64,000 nucleotides of DNA, taken from the NCBI RefSeq assembly GCF_000342165.1, contig NZ_AMRV01000002.1, positions 310,001-374,000 of the forward strand, in the 5' to 3' direction. Within the stretch, counting starts at the first letter, position 1; each line of letters opens with the position of its first letter. The DNA comes from Pacificimonas flava (GTDB lineage: Bacteria; Pseudomonadota; Alphaproteobacteria; Sphingomonadales; Sphingomonadaceae). Below the pieces are notes generated by a model that saw only the letters and a program-made list of their open reading frames with translations, ran no database searches and was not told where the DNA came from. Positions 52,069 to 60,791 of this stretch are shown here, in pieces. The position numbers and the translations under genes were made by a program.

Positions 52069-53715
52069 TTACGCAGCGGGCACGGGGTTTCCCCCGCTCG
52101 CGTCCGGCAGTTCGGTATTCAGGTGCAGCGGAAAGCACATGCGCACGGAAAACCCCTGATCGTAGCTTCGCTCAAGCGTGCCGCGCAGTTCCGCGCGCAC
52201 GCTCATGTCGATGAGGCGGGTTCCGAAACCCCTGCGCGCCGGCGGCGCGGCGATTGCCGTCTTGCCCTCCACCCAGTCCAGGCACAGCCGGGGTTCGGTA
52301 TCCTCCTCGATGCGCCATGATACATAAAAACCCTCGGCATGGTTGCCGTATTTCAGCGTGTTGGTAGCCAGTTCATGAAAGATCAGGCCCAGCGCCTGCG
52401 TCGCCTTCTCGTTGATAACGACATCCGGCCCGTCGACGAGAAGGTCCGCCCCGCCCGTACCGAACACCTGCTCCAGCTCGCGAAGCAACAATTTTCGCAG
52501 CGGCGCGCCCTGCATGTTCGCCCGCGTCAGCGTATCCTGCGCCGCCGCCATCGCCTGCAGCCGGGCGGAAAAGGACTGTTCGAACGTCGCCAGGTCCGGC
52601 GAACTTCGTACGGTCTGGTCTGCGATGGCGACGATGCGGGCGATGGAATTCTTCACCCTGTGGCTCATTTCGCGCAGCAGGAAATCCTTCTCCTCGGCGC
52701 GGCGCGCGCTCAGGCTGGCAAGTTCGCGGTTCTGTGCCGCCGAGCGCATCAGCGACCATGTCAGAAGCCACAGCGCGAACGCCAGGATCAGCGTCAGCGT
52801 GACCACGGCCGAGGCGTAAAGTCCCGCCTTCGACCGCGTCGCGAATGGCGTCTGCTCCAGCGTCAGGCGCCAGCGTCGGCCGGCCACGTCGATAACCGTC
52901 TGAGTGCGAAAGCCGGACCGCTGCGTGCGAAGCGTGCTCTCATAGAGCGGGATGCTCGGCGCGACGACATCGACGGCGGTGACGCGGACGGGGGCATCGG
53001 CCGCATCGCCGAGCGCGGCGGAAAACAGGTCTCCGGCGCGGAAGGGCGCATAGACGAAGCCAAGCGCCTCCCCGCTCGGATCGAGAGAAAAGGGCGTTCC
53101 CGTTCCTTGGTACACCGGCAGATAGATCAGAAAGCCCGTCTGCTTTCGGGAGGTGATTTCCTGCACCAGTTCGACCGGCCCGCTGGCCTGCGGCGCACCG
53201 CTCGCCAGCGCATCGAGAATGGCGGCGCGGCGAACGGGCTGGCTCATCATGTCATAGCCGAGGGCGGCGTTGTTGCGCTCGTCGTTCGGCTCGAGCAGCG
53301 TGATGACGGTGCGCCGGTCCGCATCCGTTGCGGGCCAAACCGTGCGCCGGATGCCATAGTGCGCGGCAAGGTCTGCCTCGATCCTGCTTTCGCCGACCTG
53401 CGTTGCCGGGATCAGCCGGGCAAATCCGATACCCTGAATCCCCTTATAGACATCTTCCGTATCCAGCGCGGCAACGAAGGCGCGGAATTCGGCGCGCGTG
53501 ATCTCGTCATCTGTGCTGGTGAACAACCCGCGTGCGGCCGCCAGCAGCGTCAGATGCTCCTTCATGCGCAGATCGATGCGGTCGGACACCTCGCTTGCCT
53601 GCATTTGAAAGCGGGAGCGGGCGGCGTCCTCTTCGGCGTGATACAGAAACCACGCGGCGACAAAGCCGGCCACGGCCACGAAAATGGCGATGATCGTCGG
53701 GGCGAGGCGCGGCAC
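52069..53715 (-). CDS. CHASE-domain HWE-family sensor histidine kinase
   Basis: A 548-residue membrane kinase. Helix 1 is at about 6-24. A periplasmic CHASE domain (about 75-230) contains EDVYKGIQGIGFARLIP and GFVYAPFRAGDLF. Helix 2 is at about 302-322. The HWE dimerisation domain has LREMSHRVKNSIARI with phosphoacceptor His352. The ATPase has HELATNTLKYG, the W-x-E signature as DWVEG, and RRGFGTRLI. CHASE domains bind small ligands such as cytokinin-like molecules or peptides; the ligand here is unknown. HWE kinases often feed PhyR or a single-domain regulator; none is adjacent. The start is GTG (53713-53715). It is the first gene of an operon with ECF, anti-sigma and Spy-like genes. Confidence 0.9.
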   Translation of the reverse strand: MPRLAPTIIAIFVAVAGFVAAWFLYHAEEDAARSRFQMQASEVSDRIDLRMKEHLTLLAAARGLFTSTDDEITRAEFRAFVAALDTEDVYKGIQGIGFARLIPATQVGESRIEADLAAHYGIRRTVWPATDADRRTVITLLEPNDERNNAALGYDMMSQPVRRAAILDALASGAPQASGPVELVQEITSRKQTGFLIYLPVYQGTGTPFSLDPSGEALGFVYAPFRAGDLFSAALGDAADAPVRVTAVDVVAPSIPLYESTLRTQRSGFRTQTVIDVAGRRWRLTLEQTPFATRSKAGLYASAVVTLTLILAFALWLLTWSLMRSAAQNRELASLSARRAEEKDFLLREMSHRVKNSIARIVAIADQTVRSSPDLATFEQSFSARLQAMAAAQDTLTRANMQGAPLRKLLLRELEQVFGTGGADLLVDGPDVVINEKATQALGLIFHELATNTLKYGNHAEGFYVSWRIEEDTEPRLCLDWVEGKTAIAAPPARRGFGTRLIDMSVRAELRGTLERSYDQGFSVRMCFPLHLNTELPDASGGNPVPAA

Positions 53716-53781
53716 GGTCGCGGGAATGGGTCAGGCAAATCCCTTCGGCCCGGAAACTGGGGTTTCCGTAACCGTCCGGGA

Positions 53782-54819
53782 TCAGACCTCTCGAAGCTTT
53801 TTCTGGTTCACTTCCCACGTCTGGCCTTTTTTGATCAGCGCCTCAAGGTCTACGACCTTGCCCTTCGACGCCTCGACATTCTGCGTGCGCACGTCCTGCT
53901 CGAAACTGGGCGCCGGATTTTCGTAGATGACGCCAAGCGCGACGGGAAAATCGGGCACGCGCATCGCAATCAGAAGCCCGGCCATGACCTTGTTCCGTTC
54001 ATCATGCACCCGAACGCCGGCCGCCTGCCAGTCGCCGTCCTTCACATCGACGACCTTCAGCGCCAACGTTTCGGTATCGAGCGCGATGCCCTTCTCGCCG
54101 TTCGCGAACAGCATCGGCTCGCCGTGCTGCAGCCAGATCTGCGTATGGGCGCTTTCCTTCTTGTCCGTGAACGCCCCGAACACATCGTCATTGTAGACGA
54201 TGCAGTTCTGATAAAGCTCGACGAAACTTGCGCCCTTGTGCGCGTGCGCGCGTTTCAGAATGTCCGGCATCTGCTTTTGCGCGGTGTCGATGCAGCGCGC
54301 CAGGAAACGGGCGCCCGAGCCAAGGGCGAAGGCGCAGGGTTCCGCCGGAGCGTCGACCGAGCCATAGGGCGTCGATGGGCTGCGCGTGCCGACGCGGCTG
54401 GTAGGCGAATATTGGCCCTTGGTCAGCCCGTAAATCTCGTTGTTGAACAGGAGAACCTGGCAATCGAGATTGCGGCGCAGAAGGTGCATCATGTGATTGC
54501 CGCCGATCGACAGACCGTCGCCGTCACCCGTGACGATCCACACGTCGAGGTCGGGATTGGCCAGCTTCACCCCCGTCGCGATCGCCGGCGCGCGGCCGTG
54601 GATCGTGTGAAACCCATAGGTTTCCATATAATAGGGGAAGCGGGAGGAGCAGCCGATACCGGAGATGAAGACGGTGTTTTCCGGCGTCGCGCCCATCTCG
54701 GCCATGGTCCGCTGGACGCCCTTCAGGATCGCATAGTCGCCGCAACCGGGGCACCAGCGCACCTCCTGATCCGTCGCGAAATCCGCCGCCTTCAGCTTGG
54801 TGGGGGTCATATCGTTCAT
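53782..54819 (-). CDS. korB: 2-oxoacid:ferredoxin oxidoreductase, beta subunit
   Basis: A 345-residue TPP-binding subunit. The 4Fe-4S/TPP region begins WCPGCGDYAIL near 22-33, with further Cys in GIGCSSRFPYY. The TPP-Mg motif GDGDGLSIGGNHMMHLLRRN lies near 97-116. With the alpha subunit it converts a 2-oxoacid and CoA to acyl-CoA and CO2, passing electrons to ferredoxin; 2-oxoglutarate is the usual substrate for aerobic alphaproteobacterial copies. A ferredoxin gene is not beside it. I used the ATG at 54817-54819; a second ATG nine bases on is possible. Confidence 0.93.
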   Translation of the reverse strand: MNDMTPTKLKAADFATDQEVRWCPGCGDYAILKGVQRTMAEMGATPENTVFISGIGCSSRFPYYMETYGFHTIHGRAPAIATGVKLANPDLDVWIVTGDGDGLSIGGNHMMHLLRRNLDCQVLLFNNEIYGLTKGQYSPTSRVGTRSPSTPYGSVDAPAEPCAFALGSGARFLARCIDTAQKQMPDILKRAHAHKGASFVELYQNCIVYNDDVFGAFTDKKESAHTQIWLQHGEPMLFANGEKGIALDTETLALKVVDVKDGDWQAAGVRVHDERNKVMAGLLIAMRVPDFPVALGVIYENPAPSFEQDVRTQNVEASKGKVVDLEALIKKGQTWEVNQKKLREV

Positions 54820-54865
54820 AATCGTGTTCCCTGAACGCGTGATCCGGCCAAACCGGAACGCGCGA

Positions 54866-56722
54866 TTAAGAAAGGGCCTCCTCGATAGCGTTCCCGATCT
54901 CGGCGATCTTGAAGGGCTGGCCGGACACCTTGTTGAGGGGCTTCGCATCGACGAGGAACTGGTCGCGCAGTACGGTTTTCAGCTGCCCGGTATTCATTTC
55001 AGGCACCAGAATCCTGTCGAAGTCCTTCAGCAGCGGCCCCAGGTTCTTCGGCATCGGCCACAGATGGCGGATGTGGACCTGTGCGACCTTCGCGCCGCCC
55101 CGCCGCGCCCGCTTCACCGCCTGATGGATGGGGCCATAGGTGGAGCCCCAGCCGACCACGACCAGATCGTCATCCGGTCCGCCAAGCTCGAAACCCTGAT
55201 CCGGAATCGTGTCCGCCACGCCGTTTATCTTGGCCTGGCGAATGTCCGTCATCTTCTGGTGATTGGCCGGCGCATAATCGATATTGCCGGTATCGGCGTT
55301 CTTCTCAATGCCGCCGATACGGTGCATCAGGCCGGGGGTTCCGGGCTTGATCCAGACGCGGGCGAGTTTCTCGTCGCGCTTGTACGGGCTGACCGCCTCG
55401 CCCGCATAATGGGTCGCCGGTCGCCGCTCGTAGCTTTCGATGGCGGGCACGCGCCACGGTTCGGCGGCATTGCCGATATAGCCGTCGGTCAGCAGCATGA
55501 CGGGGGTCATATATTCGACCGCAATCCGGCACGCCTCGATGGCACAATCGAAGGCATCGACGGGCGAGCGCGCGGCGATGACGGGCATCGGCGCATCGCC
55601 GTTGCGGCCGTAAAGCGCCTGATAAAGATCGGACTGCTCGGTCTTCGTCGGCAGGCCGGTGGAAGGGCCACCGCGCTGCGAATTGACGATGACGAGCGGC
55701 AGTTCGGTCATCACGGCAAGGCCCATCGCCTCGCCCTTCAGCGCGATGCCCGGACCCGACGAGGAGGTGACACCCAGCTGGCCGGCATAGGACGCGCCGA
55801 TGGAGGCGCAGATCGCGGCGATCTCGTCCTCCGCCTGGAACGTCGTCACGCCGAATTCCTTCAGCCGCGACAGGGTGTGGAGAAGCGGCGAGGCCGGCGT
55901 GATGGGATAAGACCCGAAGAACAGCGGCAGGTCCACAAGGCTTGCGCCCGCAACGAGGCCCAGCGACAGCGCCTCGCCGCCGGTCACCGTGCGGTAAAGG
56001 CCCGGCTCCACCTCCGCCGCACCGACATGATAGCGGCCGAGGCCCTGCGCGATCTCCGCCGTTTCGCCGTAAGCGTGGCCGGCGTTCAGCGCCGCCTCGT
56101 TGGCGAGTGCGATGTCCAGATTTTTCGCGAATTTTGAATGCAGCCAGTCGCGGATCGGCTGCCGGTCGCGGTCGAACATCCAGAGGACGAGGCCCAGCGT
56201 CCACATGTTCTTGGAGCGCAGCGCCTCCTTGTTGCCCAGGCCGAATTCCTTGACGCTCTCCAGCGTCTGCGCGCTGATGTCGAAGGCCACGAGCTGGTAA
56301 TCCTTCAACTCGTCCGTCTCCAGCGGGTTCTCCTCATAGCCCGCCTTCTTCAGGTTACGGGGGCCGAACTCGCCCGTATCCGCGATGATCAGACCGCCGG
56401 GTTTCAGCGCGGACAGGTTCGTCTTCAGCGCCGCCGGATTCATGGCGATCAGAATGTCGGGCGCATCGCCCGCGGTCTCGATCGCCTCGGAGCCGAAATT
56501 GATCTGAAAGGCGCTGACGCCGAAGGTCGTACCCTGCGGCGCGCGAATTTCCGCCGGAAAGTCGGGAAAGGTCGCCAGGTCGCTGCCGGCAAGCGCGGTC
56601 GACTGGGTGAACTGACCGCCGGTCAGCTGCATCCCGTCTCCGGAATCGCCCGCAAAGCGCACGGTCACCGCCTCCCGCTCGCTTGCCGCTGCCGTCTGGT
56701 CCTTGAGTTTCGTCGCCATCAT
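54866..56722 (-). CDS. korA: 2-oxoacid:ferredoxin oxidoreductase, alpha/gamma-fused subunit
   Basis: A 618-residue subunit with the gamma domain (about 15-190: VTVRFAGDSGDGMQLTG, DFPAEIRAPQGTTFGVS) fused in front of the alpha pyrimidine-binding domain (about 220-600: FGSYPITPASPLLHTLSRL, FQAEDEIAAICASIGASYAG, TSSSGPGIALKGEAMG). The fused gamma-alpha form with a separate beta subunit is typical of KorAB. Two ATG codons stand in tandem (56722 and 56719). It lies 46 bp before korB, on the same strand as the histone-deacetylase-fold gene upstream. Confidence 0.94.
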   Translation of the reverse strand: MMATKLKDQTAAASEREAVTVRFAGDSGDGMQLTGGQFTQSTALAGSDLATFPDFPAEIRAPQGTTFGVSAFQINFGSEAIETAGDAPDILIAMNPAALKTNLSALKPGGLIIADTGEFGPRNLKKAGYEENPLETDELKDYQLVAFDISAQTLESVKEFGLGNKEALRSKNMWTLGLVLWMFDRDRQPIRDWLHSKFAKNLDIALANEAALNAGHAYGETAEIAQGLGRYHVGAAEVEPGLYRTVTGGEALSLGLVAGASLVDLPLFFGSYPITPASPLLHTLSRLKEFGVTTFQAEDEIAAICASIGASYAGQLGVTSSSGPGIALKGEAMGLAVMTELPLVIVNSQRGGPSTGLPTKTEQSDLYQALYGRNGDAPMPVIAARSPVDAFDCAIEACRIAVEYMTPVMLLTDGYIGNAAEPWRVPAIESYERRPATHYAGEAVSPYKRDEKLARVWIKPGTPGLMHRIGGIEKNADTGNIDYAPANHQKMTDIRQAKINGVADTIPDQGFELGGPDDDLVVVGWGSTYGPIHQAVKRARRGGAKVAQVHIRHLWPMPKNLGPLLKDFDRILVPEMNTGQLKTVLRDQFLVDAKPLNKVSGQPFKIAEIGNAIEEALS

Positions 56723-56751
56723 TTCACTTCTTGCATGTCTTCCGTGCAAAC

Positions 56752-57729
56752 CTAGGAGCCTGCGGTGCCGGCGGCAAAGAAACTTTTGCTGCCGTCCCGA
56801 ATAGTTTCGCTGCCTGGGTAAGCATCAACCGCGATCCCGGCCAGTGTCATGACGGAGCGTGCATGTCGCCGCGCCAGCTCCATGCGTCCGCTATCTGCGG
56901 CATAGCCGCCGCCAAGAACGCTTGCCAGCGGGACGCCGGCGGCCGCGCACAGGTCGCGAACATAGACATCGCGCGCAATGAGGCCCGGATCGCTGAGCGC
57001 CAGACGGCCCAGCCTGTCCCCCTCATAAGGATCGACACCCGCCTGATAAAGAACGAGGTCCGGCGCGAACTCCTGAAATGCCGGTGCCAGCGTGCGGTCG
57101 AGCATGTCGAGATAGCCGGTGTCCCCCAGACCGTCCGGCAGCGGAACGTCGAGCGTGGAGCGCGCCTTGCGAACGGGAAAATTCCGCTCCGCATGCGCCG
57201 AGTAGGTGAAGATTTCCGGTCGTCCCGCCAGCATCACCGCCGTGCCGTCGCCCTGATGCACATCCAAATCGATGATCATGATGCGTCCCGCGAGCCCCTC
57301 CGCGATCAGCCGGTTCGCCGCCACGGCAAGATCATTGAAGACGCAGTAACCCGCGCCTGTTGCCGGCAGCGCATGATGGCTCCCCCCGGCGCCGTTCGCC
57401 GCGAAGCCGCCGGCGAGCGCAATCTTCGCGGCCAGATAGGTGCCGCCGGTCGAAAGAGAGGATCGCCGCGCCACACGCTCCGTCACCGGAAACCCGATGC
57501 GCCGCTGAACATCTCTGGAGACCGTCTGCGTCAGCACGGCTTCAACATAGTCCGGCTCGTGCACGGCGGCGATCCAGACGGGCGGCATGGGCAAAGGCTC
57601 CACCACCTCATAATCCGCGCCATAATCATCCAGCGCGGTTAGCAGCAGCGCGTACTTGTTCATCGGGAAGGAACTGCCCGCCGGCAGCGGCGCGACATAA
57701 TCGGGATGATGAACGAGCGCGAAGGGCAT
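56752..57729 (-). CDS. Histone deacetylase-fold amidohydrolase
   Basis: A 325-residue class of the arginase/deacetylase superfamily. The zinc and charge-relay residues appear in GAGGSHHALPATGAGYCVFND near 113-133 and IIDLDVHQGDGTAVML near 149-164, and YQAGVDPYEGDRLG near 237-250. Bacterial members deacetylate acetylpolyamines or acetoin-related or small amide substrates; which one is not decided. The start is the ATG at 57727-57729 (MPFALVHHPDYV, typical). It precedes korA by 29 bp and follows the MATE gene on the same strand. Confidence 0.92.
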   Translation of the reverse strand: MPFALVHHPDYVAPLPAGSSFPMNKYALLLTALDDYGADYEVVEPLPMPPVWIAAVHEPDYVEAVLTQTVSRDVQRRIGFPVTERVARRSSLSTGGTYLAAKIALAGGFAANGAGGSHHALPATGAGYCVFNDLAVAANRLIAEGLAGRIMIIDLDVHQGDGTAVMLAGRPEIFTYSAHAERNFPVRKARSTLDVPLPDGLGDTGYLDMLDRTLAPAFQEFAPDLVLYQAGVDPYEGDRLGRLALSDPGLIARDVYVRDLCAAAGVPLASVLGGGYAADSGRMELARRHARSVMTLAGIAVDAYPGSETIRDGSKSFFAAGTAGS

Positions 57730-57802
57730 GACGGACAAGAGATAGGCGTTCCCCCATCCGTCGGGGAGGGGTCGTCGCGGCCCCGTACGATCCGCAAGCC
57801 GG

Positions 57803-59209
57803 CTAAACGCGCGGCGGCACGCCAGCGGGGGCGGGATCGCCGGACGGATCGCTGCGCCGGTCGAAGGTGCGCAGCAAGGCTGGGATGTAGCAGGCAAGCG
57901 ATCCGGCGCGCAGCAGATAGCTGGCCGAGATCGCCATCCACACCCCCATATTGTCCAGCGGCCGCAGCGCGGTGTCGAGCGCGATGTAGCCAATGGCGGC
58001 TAACACTCCGGCGTTGCGCAGTGCACGCCCTTGCGTCGCGCCGATAAAAACTCCGTCCAGCAGCCAGCTCGGCATTCCCAGCAGGGGAACAAGCGCGGCG
58101 AACGGCAGGAGCTTCTGAGCAGTCGCACGCACCTCTGCATCGGTGGTGATGAAGGCGATCACGGGATCGCCGATCGCAAAGAACAACGCAGCGAGCCCCA
58201 CTCCTGCGCCCAGCGAGAACTCTCCAGTCAGTCGCACGGCCCGCATGAACTGGGCACGCGATTGTGAGCCTATGGCGTTTCCCACGCGCGATTCGGCGGT
58301 GAATGCGAAGGCATCGAGCACGAACGCGGCCATGTTGATGAACTGGAGCAGCACGTGATTGGCCGCCAGGGCTTCAGCGCCGAGACGCGCTCCGGCGTTC
58401 GCGAACCAGGTGAACATGAACAGCAGCGCCAACGTGCGGATCATGATGTCGCGATTGACGGCGAAGAGGCGGACGAGCGCCGCCCGCTCAACGATCTTGT
58501 TCCAAGAGGTACGGCGCAAGATAGCGGGCACCCCGCCCGCCGCACTGGCGCCTGCAACGCGGCCAGCGATCACCAAGCCAGTCGTAAGCGCGATCCACTC
58601 CGCTGCCGCAGTGCCCAGTCCAACGCCGCGCGCCCCCATGTCGAAACCCCATACGAACAGCAGGTCGAGCGCGATGTTGGCAATGTTCATCACCACTTGG
58701 AGCATCAGCGCGGAGCGTGTGCGGCCGAGGCCGAGCAGCCACCCGTTCAGTGCGAACACACAAAGCGCGGCAGGCGCGCCGAGGAAGCGCGCCTGAACGT
58801 AAGCTTTCGCCTCCAGTGTCACCGCCTCGCCGCCCGCCAGCACTTTGAAGGCGAGCCAGATGATCGGCAAATGCAGGGCGAATAGCACCAGGCCGATCAT
58901 CCCGCCGATCAGCAGCGCGCGCAGCAGCAGCGCCTCGACCTCGGAGCCGTCTCCAGCACCCTCGGCCTGAGCGGTCAGGCCCGTCATCCCCATGCGCAGG
59001 AAGCCAAAGCTCCAGAAAACGAGCCCGATGACCGTCGCCCCCAGCGCCACCCCCGCCAAGGCCGCCGCGTCGCCCGTGCGCCCGATCACCGTGGCATCCA
59101 CGACACCCACCAGCGGGATCGAAGCCTGCCCAAGCATGATCGGCCAAGCCTGCGCAAAGATGCTGGCGCGGGTGAGGGGTCGGGGCGCAGGCGGGTTGGA
59201 GAGCGTCAC
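57803..59209 (-). CDS. MATE family efflux transporter (DinF-like)
   Basis: A 468-residue exporter with about 12 helices in two MATE repeats (about residues 12-220 and 240-450). The N-terminal IMLGQASIPLVGVVDATVIGRTGDAAALAGVALG is the MatE first-helix motif, and a matching FANAGARLGAEALAANHVLLQ opens the second half. DinF-like MATE pumps use proton or sodium gradients to export cationic or other drugs and metabolites. The substrate is unknown. A 73 bp gap to the deacetylase-fold gene allows read-through. Confidence 0.92.
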   Translation of the reverse strand: MTLSNPPAPRPLTRASIFAQAWPIMLGQASIPLVGVVDATVIGRTGDAAALAGVALGATVIGLVFWSFGFLRMGMTGLTAQAEGAGDGSEVEALLLRALLIGGMIGLVLFALHLPIIWLAFKVLAGGEAVTLEAKAYVQARFLGAPAALCVFALNGWLLGLGRTRSALMLQVVMNIANIALDLLFVWGFDMGARGVGLGTAAAEWIALTTGLVIAGRVAGASAAGGVPAILRRTSWNKIVERAALVRLFAVNRDIMIRTLALLFMFTWFANAGARLGAEALAANHVLLQFINMAAFVLDAFAFTAESRVGNAIGSQSRAQFMRAVRLTGEFSLGAGVGLAALFFAIGDPVIAFITTDAEVRATAQKLLPFAALVPLLGMPSWLLDGVFIGATQGRALRNAGVLAAIGYIALDTALRPLDNMGVWMAISASYLLRAGSLACYIPALLRTFDRRSDPSGDPAPAGVPPRV

Positions 59210-59378
59210 GGCATGGGACCTAGCGCCGCGCCGAACTCAGGTCATGAGTGTTGTTGTTCGGCAGTCCCGCTGGAAACCCGCGCATATTCTCTAATTTCTC
59301 CCAGAACTGCACCGAAGGGTAAGCCACCGCAAACCCTGCGGGCGATTTCTGCCGCACTCTGAGCCGCCCGCGGGCATC

Positions 59379-60791
59379 CTAACCTCGCAAACCCAGATAG
59401 GCTGCGAAGCGCGGCACCCGTGCCAGCCAGACCTTCTCCGCCAGGATTACCAATGCGAGGCTGATGCCGAACAGCGGAACGATGAGGGCGAGCAGCACAA
59501 TGGCGGCCGCTAGCGGCCAGCTTCGTCCTAGCGCACCCTGCGGCGGCGGTGCCCCGAGCCGGCCGGCCGGCCGCCGCCGCCACCAAAGAACGAGGCTGGA
59601 CAGCGACAGGGTGACGAGTCCGAGGAGCACCGCCAGCGCGAGAAGTTGATTGGCGATGCCGAACAGCGCCCCTTCATGGGCGGCGATGCCGTAGCCCACG
59701 ACGCGGTCGATCCAGTGCCGGTCCTCAAAGCCCTCGCGCCCGATTACCGCGCCCGTACGGCCGTCGATTTCGGCAGTGGCACGCTGCGGCCGATTCGCAC
59801 TTATGCCGCGTACCGTCCAAATACCGGCAAAGCTCGTGGGCGGCGAGAGTTCGACCGGTCCGGGCATGGAGAGTGCTTTGGCGCTGAGCACAACGCGATT
59901 GAGGGCAGGCAAAGAGGCTGCGGGCGCGTTGGCGCTTTCCTGCACGCCGCCATGACCTTCATGTCCGGCCATGTGAAGGCGCACATTCTCGTCCAAGGCT
60001 GCGCGGGCGTGGGCATCGGCCGCGCTGCCGGCCGACCAGTCCTGCTGCGCTGCGGCCGTGCCCGTCAGGGCCCGAACCTCGCGCAGATAGTCACCCCAGT
60101 TCTTTGCCCAGGGCAATCCAGAAAAAATCAGGATCAGTGCGAAAAGCGACACCCAGAGGCCTGTTACGGCATGAAGGTCGCGCCAAACGCGCCGGCGGCC
60201 GCCGCCAAGGCGCGGGTAGAACACCCCGGCAAGTCGTCCACCGCGCCCATTCTTGCCGTTCTTCCGTTCCGTTCGCGGCCACCAAAGGAAGAGGCCGGTC
60301 AAGATCATGAGAATGGCCCAGCTTGCCGCCAGCTCCACCAGCATCGAGCCCCAGCGCCCGGCCATCAACTCACCGTGCAGGCGGAATACGATACGCATCA
60401 GGCGGTCCTCTTCGCCTATCGTCTTCAGGACAGCCGCGGTTTTCGGGTGGATGTAGACCCGGGTTTCCGACGCGCCGGTGCCGACCACGATCTGCCGGGC
60501 GTCACCGGACTGCTGCGGCAGTATATAGCGGTGCAGCACGGAACCGGGCACGGCACTGACCGCTGCCGCGGCCAGACGTGCAGGCGGAAGCGCCTCTGTC
60601 TCGCGAACGAGCTCGGTATACGGCTGATCGAGCAGCGCCTCTATCTGCGGTCTGAAGAGATAAAGACCCCCTGTCAGCGACAGCCATAGGATGAAGGGCA
60701 CGGTGAAAAGCCCTGCATAGAAATGCCAGCGCCAGATGGTACGGTACCAGCGCTCCTGACGCGCCGAGTGGCCTGGGGCGTTCGACATCAC
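59379..60791 (-). CDS. PepSY-associated TM protein (PiuB/siderophore-reductase-like)
   Basis: A 470-residue inner-membrane protein with about four to five helices (LYLF near 35-48, ILMILTGLFLWWPRT near 160, LWVSLFALILIFSGLPW near 218, LLALAVLLGLVTLSL near 380, LAAAIVLLALIVPL near 430). Conserved histidines occur at WRWHFYAGLFTVPFILW near 21-36, FRLHGELMAG, HAVTGLWVS and HEGALFG. They suggest b-type haem ligands, as in PepSY-TM ferric-siderophore or metal reductases. It overlaps the TonB receptor stop (ATGA), so it is in the same operon and likely reduces or handles the imported metal complex. Confidence 0.86.
   Translation of the reverse strand: MMSNAPGHSARQERWYRTIWRWHFYAGLFTVPFILWLSLTGGLYLFRPQIEALLDQPYTELVRETEALPPARLAAAAVSAVPGSVLHRYILPQQSGDARQIVVGTGASETRVYIHPKTAAVLKTIGEEDRLMRIVFRLHGELMAGRWGSMLVELAASWAILMILTGLFLWWPRTERKNGKNGRGGRLAGVFYPRLGGGRRRVWRDLHAVTGLWVSLFALILIFSGLPWAKNWGDYLREVRALTGTAAAQQDWSAGSAADAHARAALDENVRLHMAGHEGHGGVQESANAPAASLPALNRVVLSAKALSMPGPVELSPPTSFAGIWTVRGISANRPQRATAEIDGRTGAVIGREGFEDRHWIDRVVGYGIAAHEGALFGIANQLLALAVLLGLVTLSLSSLVLWWRRRPAGRLGAPPPQGALGRSWPLAAAIVLLALIVPLFGISLALVILAEKVWLARVPRFAAYLGLRG

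Noticed and set aside
52339-54834. Very long open frame (over 800 codons) on the plus strand
   Set aside because: It runs antisense to the HWE kinase and korB, which have clear domains. Its residues are Arg/His/Gln-rich without motifs, which is usual for opposite-strand frames in GC-rich DNA.
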